From a virus: a stretch of DNA of 53,995 nt. Where the stretch lies: the IMG/VR virus record IMGVR_UViG_3300013101_000012, positions 1-53,995 of that record; one strand, given 5' to 3'. Numbering within the stretch: position 1 is the first letter of the stretch; each line of letters begins with the position of its first letter. A program made the position numbers and the translations under genes. Below are positions 39,126 to 46,632 of the stretch, piece after piece. Under the pieces are notes generated by a model. It was not told where the DNA came from, searched no databases, and saw only the letters and a list, made by a program, of their open reading frames with translations.

Positions 39126-40982
39126 ATGGCATTACAAGGAAGAGTACATGGGACTGTTGGTGGCGGGGGCAAGGGTAGAGATGCATCCGCTAAAGGTATA
39201 GAGAAAGCTCTTTTCAAAAAACTCAGTGAAATTCAAAAAAATACTAGTGTGCTATCTACAGATGCCAAGGCACGGAAAAAAAGTGAAGACAGACAAATAG
39301 CTATAGAGAAAGAACAAAATAAAGCTACCCATGGTGTTGGAGTTAAACAACTTGAGATGCTTCAAAGTATGTTTGGGTCTGAAACAAATAGGAAGAAGTT
39401 AGAAGAAAAATGGGAGAAAGATGGGGATGAAAGAGCTAAGGCCATATTAGATGAATTGACACAAAGTAATGTTGATCTTGGAAAAGAGTTAAGTCAAACT
39501 TTTATGCGTGAGGGGAAGTTAGATAATAAACAACAATCATTATTGAATGAGAAACTAGAGATCCTTAGTCAGAATTCCAAGTCTTTAGGAATAATATTTG
39601 AGGTAAACCTTAGCACTCAAGCACAATATTTAAATGACATATTAGATGATCAATCAGTAGATACTAAGGAGAAGAGAAAAGAGTTCAAGCAGTTTGTCCA
39701 ACAGTTACGAGAAAATAAAGATTTGATGACCGACGATATGAAAAATCAACATGGGTCTTTAGAAGAGTTGGATGAGCATTTAGTAACCTTGATAGATAGA
39801 GCAGACAAAGATAACTTCGATGAAAATTCTCCTGTCATAGAAGCTTTTAAGCCACTAACAAAAGAGATGATAACTAGTAATGTAATCTTGTCAAAGACCT
39901 CTGAGCAGATGGGAAGAGTCACTGAAAACAGCTTCAAAACTGCTTTTGAGGTATCTCTTCTTGGAGACATCCTTAAGGACTTAGGTTCTGAGATGTGGGA
40001 AGTTTCCCAAAAAGGATACTTAGATTTTTTCCTTCCAGGGATGGGTAATTTATCAAAACAGTTGTCTGTAGTTTGGAATGATCTTAAAGGTCTTTTTAAT
40101 GCGCTAAAAGCTACCTTTAAATTTTTGGGGAAGATGATGGGTGGTCTTCTTAAGGGGATGGGGGGTCTTATTAAAAAAGGTTTTGGGAAAATGATGGGGG
40201 CGTTTGAAAAATATTTCCCCAAGATGACAGCTATGTTAAAGAAGGGTTTTAAGGGTATGTGGAAAGGCCTTCTAAAAGTGTGGCCTTTCCTTGCAGGTCT
40301 TTGGAGTATGATTTCAACCCCTCTAATGCTTTTAGGTTTAGGGGCCATTATCTTTGGAGCGGCCTATTGGTTAGGCGGAAAACTTAGAGAGTGGTTTCCC
40401 TCAATAGATGAGTTCACCCAGGCTATCTTTGAAGGCATAGGAAAGATTGTCCAATGGTTTGAAGACCTCTGGCAAAAGATGCCAGAATGGATCGGTGGGG
40501 GAGGTGGAAAAGAAACAGACGAAGATAAACAAAAAAGAGAAGGTAATGAACATCGTGACTCAAAAAGAGTAGAGAATTTAAAAAATAATTTTAGTTCAGC
40601 TACGGAAGAAAAAAGCCAGAGGAAAGCATCCTTTGCAATTAGAAATTATGATAAGAGACTAAAAGCTGGGGAAGAGGTTCCAAATATTACCAAAAAACAG
40701 TTAGAAGAAACTAGGGCTTTAGCAAGAGGTGAGGGAGCAACACCAGCAGGTGGCACTGATAAACATTTGGCCTCCACAGGTATATCAGGTCTTAAACCTA
40801 AGGCCCTCCCAAGAGTAGATACTGACCCACCTAAGAAAGATGCTAGACAAGGATCTGGGCCCGGAGGTGGACCAATTGTATCTCCTGCTGTTGGAGGTTC
40901 TTCCCCCAAACAGTCGGGTAGAATGCCTCAAATCCCAAATGACATGAGTTTATCTATGCTAAACTTAGGATACGCAGATTAG
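39126..40982 (+). CDS. Tape measure / tail length protein, 618 aa
   Basis: Long helical protein of about the length of T4 gp29 (590). Residues 1-270 are coiled-coil and charged, residues 305-420 are Gly/Met-rich and hydrophobic (GKMMGGLLKGMGGLIKKGFG, LLGLGAIIFGAAYWLGG) with membrane-like helices, and the end is Pro/Gly-rich. It fixes tail length inside the tube and probably inserts into the host membrane on ejection. Using the usual 0.15 nm per residue, the tail would be about 90 nm. Confidence 0.75.
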   Translation: MALQGRVHGTVGGGGKGRDASAKGIEKALFKKLSEIQKNTSVLSTDAKARKKSEDRQIAIEKEQNKATHGVGVKQLEMLQSMFGSETNRKKLEEKWEKDGDERAKAILDELTQSNVDLGKELSQTFMREGKLDNKQQSLLNEKLEILSQNSKSLGIIFEVNLSTQAQYLNDILDDQSVDTKEKRKEFKQFVQQLRENKDLMTDDMKNQHGSLEELDEHLVTLIDRADKDNFDENSPVIEAFKPLTKEMITSNVILSKTSEQMGRVTENSFKTAFEVSLLGDILKDLGSEMWEVSQKGYLDFFLPGMGNLSKQLSVVWNDLKGLFNALKATFKFLGKMMGGLLKGMGGLIKKGFGKMMGAFEKYFPKMTAMLKKGFKGMWKGLLKVWPFLAGLWSMISTPLMLLGLGAIIFGAAYWLGGKLREWFPSIDEFTQAIFEGIGKIVQWFEDLWQKMPEWIGGGGGKETDEDKQKREGNEHRDSKRVENLKNNFSSATEEKSQRKASFAIRNYDKRLKAGEEVPNITKKQLEETRALARGEGATPAGGTDKHLASTGISGLKPKALPRVDTDPPKKDARQGSGPGGGPIVSPAVGGSSPKQSGRMPQIPNDMSLSMLNLGYAD

Positions 40983-40990
40983 GAGTTTTA

Positions 40991-42013
40991 ATGGGTTTTA
41001 ATTTAATAGGTGGTATAGGCGATAAAGTAGGTGGTTTAGTAAGTTCTGCTACAGATGCTTTAGAGTCAATAGGGGCAGAAATTGCTACTTCTTTAGGTTT
41101 TGAGACAGGAGGGGAGCCTGATAGCAAGGTATTCTTAGCAGACTATTATATAAATAACCCTTTTTCTAAAGTTAAGATTATCTTTAATAAACAGGTTTTA
41201 GCATCTGGTATCTTTATGAACGAGTTTTCTATGTCTGCTTCAAACGAATGGTCTAATCCTTTTGACTGGGGGCTGAGTCAAACCATATCAGATATTGCTA
41301 ACTACTCTAAATTTTTAGGTGCAAAAACAGGGGCGGCGGAGGGGGTAGGGCAAGATTCTAAGTCGTTTACTTGGAACTCTTATATGTCACCAACACAGAC
41401 TCTTCTTGGATGGAGTGGACCACAAGCACCAGGATTTACCTTTGATATTCTACTGCTGACATTAAGGCCAGGGGATAACATTCCTAAAATGGTTGGAAAC
41501 CTCTACTCTACTGTTATGCCAACTCCTGCGAAGTTTATTGATGTCCAGACAACGGATAAAAAGGGAGGTAAAGAGATTGGTAAAAAAAAAGATGGTTCAC
41601 CCGACTTTGGTAAAAATGAATTTAAAGCGGGGGAAGTTTATGGCCCACCTTTAGGTTATTTTCCTGGGTTTTATGGGAAAGGTACTTTCACTGTGCAAAT
41701 AGGTGATTGGTTTTATGGTACTTCCATGGTCATGGAGAACGTATCAGTCACTTTCTCTCCAGAAGTCACGAATAAACAACAACCAATTTTTGCAAAAGTA
41801 AGTATTCAGTTTAGACCTAACTTCTCTCCAAAATTCGATGAATTTATTGCTTGGTTTCCCATAATACAAAAACAAACTACTGGGAAAGATACTACAGCAG
41901 GTCAACGAGCTAAATCACCAACCTTCAACACTAACCCAGGAAAGCAGCATGGATCTAAACTAAAGAAAAATTCTTCTAAGAACAGCCGCTTGCCGCCAAC
42001 CCCAGGAAGATAA
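40991..42013 (+). CDS. Baseplate-tube junction protein, gp48/gp54-like, 340 aa
   Basis: Position after the tape measure, a Gly-rich hydrophobic N-terminus (MGFNLIGGIGDKVGG) and tube-like strands (SKVKIIFNKQVLASGIFMNE, TFTVQIGDWFYGTSMVMENV, VTFSPEV) fit the tube-cap proteins gp48/gp54 of T4, which link hub and tube. The C-terminus is Lys/Asn-rich. Which of the two T4 proteins it matches cannot be told. Confidence 0.65.
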   Translation: MGFNLIGGIGDKVGGLVSSATDALESIGAEIATSLGFETGGEPDSKVFLADYYINNPFSKVKIIFNKQVLASGIFMNEFSMSASNEWSNPFDWGLSQTISDIANYSKFLGAKTGAAEGVGQDSKSFTWNSYMSPTQTLLGWSGPQAPGFTFDILLLTLRPGDNIPKMVGNLYSTVMPTPAKFIDVQTTDKKGGKEIGKKKDGSPDFGKNEFKAGEVYGPPLGYFPGFYGKGTFTVQIGDWFYGTSMVMENVSVTFSPEVTNKQQPIFAKVSIQFRPNFSPKFDEFIAWFPIIQKQTTGKDTTAGQRAKSPTFNTNPGKQHGSKLKKNSSKNSRLPPTPGR

Positions 42014-42014
42014 T

Positions 42015-42365
42015 ATGAGTGCATTCTTTATAGATACTGAAGGGGATTATGAAACAAGATATCAAGCTGGTAAGTTCATGGAGTTCTCAGATAACTCAGA
42101 TCCTTTAACATCATATTTTTTTAATGAACTGGTAAGTTTACCAGAAGCAGGAATCTGGTATGTCCAAGGAAATGAAGGAAGGCCAGAGATTCTTTCTTTT
42201 AAAATTTTTGGGGATACACAATACTGGTGGGTTTTATTATTATATAACGGAATAGTTTTTCCTTGGTATCTACCTAGTAAAACTATTTTGTCTTACCCCT
42301 CTCTAAACGCATTAGAATCTCTTTATTTTTCTTTAAAGGCATCTAACTCAAGAGTCAATGGATGA
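42015..42365 (+). CDS. Baseplate wedge protein, gp53-like, 116 aa
   Basis: The motif DTQYWWVLLLYNGIVFPWYL is characteristic of the LysM-like part of gp53, which joins wedges in the contractile baseplate. It is shorter than T4 gp53 (about 196), probably lacking the C-terminal extension. The stop overlaps a tiny downstream frame. Confidence 0.72.
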   Translation: MSAFFIDTEGDYETRYQAGKFMEFSDNSDPLTSYFFNELVSLPEAGIWYVQGNEGRPEILSFKIFGDTQYWWVLLLYNGIVFPWYLPSKTILSYPSLNALESLYFSLKASNSRVNG

Positions 42366-42418
42366 GAAAATATATCTTCCTTAATACGAAGCATAACAAG
42401 TGGGTATCTTTATCATAG
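42362..42418 (+). CDS. Possible 18-aa coupling peptide
   Basis: ATG at 42362 overlaps the gp53-like stop (ATGA). The peptide MRKYIFLNTKHNKWVSLS ends after the GTG start of the next gene, which lacks a ribosome site of its own. It may pass ribosomes on to that gene; it may also be chance. Confidence 0.25.
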   Translation: MRKYIFLNTKHNKWVSLS

Positions 42419-43533
42419 GGATAGATGGACAGTTTCTACTCCGAATTGACTTGGATGGAAATGAAGACTTTATTACAGAAGCGGACTTAATAAATTTTGT
42501 CATCCAAGAAGAGGCAGGGGGCACACTACCAACTTTTAATTTAGCTTTCAGGAGCGAGAACGAGAGTTTGGTTTATAAGTTTCAAGAAGGTGTTTCTTTA
42601 AGTATCTCCCTTGGAGCGACAAATAATAATATGGTCGATTATGAGCTTCAAATAGTTAATGTCTCATTACAAAAATCCCAGATTAATTATACTGTTGAGT
42701 TGGTCGGGATGTTAGATTCTCTTGATTACTTGTCACAAGGTAATACTAAAATTTTTCCAGAAACTGACGCGATATCCACTTTAAAAGAGATTTCAAGTAA
42801 ATATTTTACTTGGGCAAAAGGTAATATCACCAAGAGTATGGATAGACAGAAATGGATACAGTACGGGTTAACAGATAAGAAAATGGTTCATAATCTTTGG
42901 CTTAGGTGCGATATAGGTGATAACGATGTACCCCTGCTAGGTATCTCTGGTAATAAAGAAATTATTGTAAAATCTTTGAGGCAGTCATTAACTAGTTTTA
43001 GCTGGAATTTCACTACAAGAGAAGATGATCATAATAACACAATTCAAATTACCCCAGATTATGGGGTAGAAAACTTGGGTGCTTTTATAAATGGTTGGCT
43101 AGGATATGGCAGAAAAAAACCAATATATATGTTTGAGGAAGGTGAAGAAACAGAGAACCTGTTTAAAGCTACACCTTTTATCGCTATTGCTAGTGAGATA
43201 AAGAGGGCCCAGGGAATAGAATATAAAACTACAGAGGTAGGAATTATAGGGGAAAATACACACAAAAAATACTGGGAAAGTTACTATAGTAACTTGACTA
43301 ATTTGGCTACCATGTCAACATTGAATATAAATATATCTTTTATAAACGAATTTAAAGAACTTGGACTTTTAGACTATGTTAGCTTTTTCGATAAGACAGT
43401 TAAGTCTGACGAAGGAGTATTAAGTCCCTATTCTGGTGGGTACTTTATCACCCGGATAACCAGGCAAGTAAGGGACAGAACTTTGTACACGCAGGTTCAA
43501 TTAACTAGAGACGGATTAAATAAAGGAAGTTAA
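42400..43533 (+). CDS. Baseplate hub protein, gp27/gpD-like, 377 aa
   Basis: The GTG start follows an in-frame TAA (42394). Beta-rich sequence with ELQIVNVSLQKSQINYTVEL and the final PYSGGYFITRITRQVRDRTL, TQVQLTRDGLN pattern is that of hub proteins of the gp27/P2 gpD family, which form the trimeric hub around the tail tip. It is followed, with one small gene between, by the spike protein, as expected. Confidence 0.7.
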   Translation: MGIFIIGIDGQFLLRIDLDGNEDFITEADLINFVIQEEAGGTLPTFNLAFRSENESLVYKFQEGVSLSISLGATNNNMVDYELQIVNVSLQKSQINYTVELVGMLDSLDYLSQGNTKIFPETDAISTLKEISSKYFTWAKGNITKSMDRQKWIQYGLTDKKMVHNLWLRCDIGDNDVPLLGISGNKEIIVKSLRQSLTSFSWNFTTREDDHNNTIQITPDYGVENLGAFINGWLGYGRKKPIYMFEEGEETENLFKATPFIAIASEIKRAQGIEYKTTEVGIIGENTHKKYWESYYSNLTNLATMSTLNINISFINEFKELGLLDYVSFFDKTVKSDEGVLSPYSGGYFITRITRQVRDRTLYTQVQLTRDGLNKGS

Positions 43534-43805
43534 TGGACCTCAAGAGAGGGTTTATGAAAATATTCTTATTAATAATGCTTATGTTTTGGTTTCTTTCAAT
43601 CCTAAAATCAGATGCGTATGTTCTTGATAGTTATTATATTGATAACTACTATAAAGATGCAGGTACTAATACCTGGGAGTGTGATGATTACTGTTACTTA
43701 GAAGATCAAGATGACTTAATTTATAGGCAAATAGTAAGTGAAGATATAAGGCATTTACAAGAGATGGAAGATGAACCTTTCTCTGAATTGGAGATTTACT
43801 ACTAG
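43533..43805 (+). CDS. Small exported protein, 90 aa
   Basis: TAATG overlap gives Met at 43533, but ATG 43554 with AGAGAGGG upstream gives MKIFLLIMLMFWFLSILKSDA, a typical signal peptide, and is preferred (83 residues). The mature part is acidic and Tyr-rich with two Cys (WECDDYCYLEDQDD). It would be exported to the periplasm or stay in the inner membrane. Its place between hub and spike genes is odd; perhaps a chaperone or an envelope effector. Confidence 0.6.
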   Translation: MDLKRGFMKIFLLIMLMFWFLSILKSDAYVLDSYYIDNYYKDAGTNTWECDDYCYLEDQDDLIYRQIVSEDIRHLQEMEDEPFSELEIYY

Positions 43806-44620
43806 TGTTTTTAAAAATGACAGGTAACTTATCTCGTTCTAATTTTTTGGGGGTTCCTTGGAAGGGGAAGGTTGTTGACAACAAAGACCCCGAAATGCTT
43901 GGCAGAGTTAAAGTTGAGATAAAAGATTTAATAATGGCAGACAATCCAGAAGATTTGCCATGGGTCTACCCCCTAAATCCTTATGGTCTTGGAGGGAAGC
44001 CTGATAGTGGGTCTTTCTCAGTACCTGAGCTGGAATCTTTTTTAGAAATCACATTTCCATTCCACGATATTTATGCACCTTTTTATAAAGGTTATTGGCA
44101 AGATAAGAAGACACATCAACTTGTTTTTGATGAAGACTACCCAGAATCTTTTGGGTTTATAGCATCATCAGGACTTGAGTTTTTTCATAATAAGAAAACT
44201 TTGGAAACTAGATTTAAGTTTCCTGGTGATTTTTTGTGGGAAATAAAAGGTGACAGAAACACTGTCTATGAAGGGGATGTGAATACAACTGTCACAGGTG
44301 ATTATAACTTTGCAGTAGAGGGAGATTCCACATATAGCTATGAGGGTGATGTAACTACTAGTGTTGGTGGTGATTGGACTTTAGATGTTGATGGAGGAGT
44401 TACTATCACGTCTGGTGGAAAAGCAGAGTTTTCTGGGAAAGGTGGCACTGATATAGGTACTGGGTCATCTATTACTAATGTAGATGGGAGTATTGTTAAC
44501 TTAGGTGGTGGTGGAAAACCTGTGGCCTTAATAGGTAGTCAGGCAATAGGAACTGGAAACATGGGAAGTCCTGTTATGAGTCAAATTATTGACGGTAGCT
44601 CGAAGGTATTTGCTGGATAG
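43805..44620 (+). CDS. Baseplate spike, gp5/VgrG-like without lysozyme, 271 aa
   Basis: GTG 43805 overlaps the previous stop; ATG 43817 is an alternative. The N-terminal OB-fold region reads GVPWKGKVVDNKDPEMLGRV. The C-terminal part is a beta-helix made of short repeats (NTTVTGDYNFAVEGDSTYSY, VTTSVGGDWTLDVDGG), then a Gly-rich end. This is the trimeric spike below the hub. The lysozyme domain present in T4 gp5 is absent. Confidence 0.8.
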   Translation: MFLKMTGNLSRSNFLGVPWKGKVVDNKDPEMLGRVKVEIKDLIMADNPEDLPWVYPLNPYGLGGKPDSGSFSVPELESFLEITFPFHDIYAPFYKGYWQDKKTHQLVFDEDYPESFGFIASSGLEFFHNKKTLETRFKFPGDFLWEIKGDRNTVYEGDVNTTVTGDYNFAVEGDSTYSYEGDVTTSVGGDWTLDVDGGVTITSGGKAEFSGKGGTDIGTGSSITNVDGSIVNLGGGGKPVALIGSQAIGTGNMGSPVMSQIIDGSSKVFAG

Positions 44621-44663
44621 CGTTATGAAAGTTTTGAAACTAGGAAACGAAAGGAATTAGGTT

Positions 44664-45908
44664 TTGGCACGTACTGATATAGATTTACAGTATCTTTCGT
44701 TAAAACAGGTAATGTCACCTGATATCATCAACGCCCTTCAACAATCTTTAACCTTAACTCTTGACGAACAAGTAGATTTTTTAGCTTTGGATAATTCCTA
44801 TGCTTGGTACACTGATAAGTACTACGCAATTATAGATGAGTATTACACAGAACTTACTATCCTAGATGGAACATATACCCGATATGATCGGGGCCAAATA
44901 GATAAGGCAGCAAGATTGGCCCCGGACTCTTTACATTTTCCCTTCGCCCCAGATGTTTGGGTTTACTTTAACCCAAAACAATTAGCGAGTAACACAGGTA
45001 GTCCTTATACCCCCACTCCCACTACACAATCAGATTTAGTCAATTCTGCTATCTCTGTTATGAGTAACATAAAAAGTAATTACTCGGAACAATGGAGGAC
45101 AGACGCTTCTAGTATTCCATCCCCCATAGTGACCGATCCCGGCCCACCACCAATCTTTGGCCCAGATTATCGCCAAGAAGTGGCTGATGCTAAAGTAAGT
45201 GTGAACGCTGCTGTACAATCTGTTGAAACCAATTTGTATGAGTCTTTAACTGCAGTTAACCATAATACCACTACAGACAACGTAGAGATAGTAGCATTAG
45301 GATTAGAGCGAGACTCAATTCAATCATGTATAGACGCGATTGATTTATGGCAGAGTTTTCCCTCAGATTCTCCTGGTGACCCAGATAATAGTAGATTTGG
45401 TGATTTACAATTAGACACTTTAATTGCTGCCTTTAACCTGAGGTTAGCAGATATACCACCAAGAATTACCCAGATAAAAAGTTATTTGGGTTCATTGACC
45501 CAGAATGGTGATGATTTTTCAGGGCATGGATATTGGTGGATTTATTTTCTATGGCTTTGTCAGAGGGTATCAAAAGGAAAAGGAGCATTATCAAAATACT
45601 ATTCTGCTCAACTATCTATAGATTATTTTAATTTTGCTATTAAAACTGAGCAGAACTTAGCTGTAGAACAAACTAAAGATTTAAATTCCACTAAAATTTT
45701 AGTTGATGTATTGCCTGTAGATACCATGATAGAGGTATTAGATGTCACAGGGTTTACTGTCCTTGATATTATCAAAATAGCAGATAATGAAAGCATAGTT
45801 AACACACGGACTATAATAGATATTACAGGTCTTAAAGTAACTTTAGACTCTGCTGTAGGTCTAACTTTAACAACAAACGAGGTAGCTAGAATGTTTGTGG
45901 AGATTTAG
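44664..45908 (+). CDS. Structural protein of unknown role, 414 aa
   Basis: TTG start with AAGGA eight bases upstream. N-terminal helical region with Tyr-rich LDNSYAWYTDKYYAIIDEYY, central disordered Pro-rich part, long coiled segment, then a C-terminal beta domain of a type seen in phage fibres (VDTMIEVLDVTGFTVLDIIK, ITGLKVTLDSAVGLTLTTNE). Probably a baseplate or tail accessory. Family not recognised. Confidence 0.6.
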   Translation: MARTDIDLQYLSLKQVMSPDIINALQQSLTLTLDEQVDFLALDNSYAWYTDKYYAIIDEYYTELTILDGTYTRYDRGQIDKAARLAPDSLHFPFAPDVWVYFNPKQLASNTGSPYTPTPTTQSDLVNSAISVMSNIKSNYSEQWRTDASSIPSPIVTDPGPPPIFGPDYRQEVADAKVSVNAAVQSVETNLYESLTAVNHNTTTDNVEIVALGLERDSIQSCIDAIDLWQSFPSDSPGDPDNSRFGDLQLDTLIAAFNLRLADIPPRITQIKSYLGSLTQNGDDFSGHGYWWIYFLWLCQRVSKGKGALSKYYSAQLSIDYFNFAIKTEQNLAVEQTKDLNSTKILVDVLPVDTMIEVLDVTGFTVLDIIKIADNESIVNTRTIIDITGLKVTLDSAVGLTLTTNEVARMFVEI

Positions 45909-45963
45909 GGATGGCACGATAAAGATAAAATGAATATAATAAGTTATTCAATATGGAGGAATA

Positions 45964-46266
45964 ATGTCAAAAGCAAAAGACCTATTAGAAGAACTGGGGA
46001 GAGTACTCCCTGAGCTTTTTAAAGAACCTATTCAAGAGTTTGAAGAAGAAGAGGAAGAAGTAGATAATGATGCTATGGATTTAAAACCAGGTGATACTGC
46101 TGTCATTGATCTTGAAGTCAAAGTTACTATGAATAAAGAGAGTGACATGGGTGATGATGATGAAGAAGATACAGATGAGTTAGATGATCTGTTAGGTGGT
46201 GCTGGTGAAATGGCCCCTCCGATGCCAGGAGAAGGTGAAGGTCCAGGGCCTGCCTTTAATATGTAA
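45964..46266 (+). CDS. Tagged acidic protein, 100 aa
   Basis: GGAGG lies before the ATG. The N-terminus MSKAKDLLEE matches the head tag, even though the gene lies among baseplate genes. The rest is very acidic (EFEEEEEEVDNDAMD, DDDEEDTDELDDLLGG) with a Pro/Gly end. The tag and the acidic body are like those of the 11685 gene. Confidence 0.6.
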   Translation: MSKAKDLLEELGRVLPELFKEPIQEFEEEEEEVDNDAMDLKPGDTAVIDLEVKVTMNKESDMGDDDEEDTDELDDLLGGAGEMAPPMPGEGEGPGPAFNM

Positions 46267-46269
46267 CCT

Positions 46270-46632
46270 ATGGCCCTCAGTGACTTAAACCAGTTTACTC
46301 CTCTTGAAAGTCAAATTGTAGAGGACTCTGAAGTGATATATCAGAGTATTTATAATTTGCTATCCACTAAACCAGGCGAGCGGTTGTTTCGCCCACATTT
46401 GGGTTTAGACTTAGATGACTGGTTATTTGAAATAATGAATGAAGATGCGATAAGCATTATTAAAAACCAGTTAATCAACTCTTTAAAAAGATTTGAGCCG
46501 AGGGTTGTTTTAGACATTCCAAATACTAAAATAGTCCCCCACCCAGAAAAACATAGTTATGAGATAGATATATCTTTTTCTATAATTGGGCTTGGGGGAG
46601 AATTTAACTTAACAGGTGAGCTAACAAGATGA
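46270..46632 (+). CDS. Baseplate wedge protein, gp25-like, 120 aa
   Basis: STKPGERLFRPHLGLDLDDW and the following helix LFEIMNED give the gp25 signature, a lysozyme-like fold that fastens sheath to baseplate. Length is standard. It is followed by the gp6-like wedge gene with a four-base overlap, the usual order in contractile systems. Confidence 0.9.
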   Translation: MALSDLNQFTPLESQIVEDSEVIYQSIYNLLSTKPGERLFRPHLGLDLDDWLFEIMNEDAISIIKNQLINSLKRFEPRVVLDIPNTKIVPHPEKHSYEIDISFSIIGLGGEFNLTGELTR

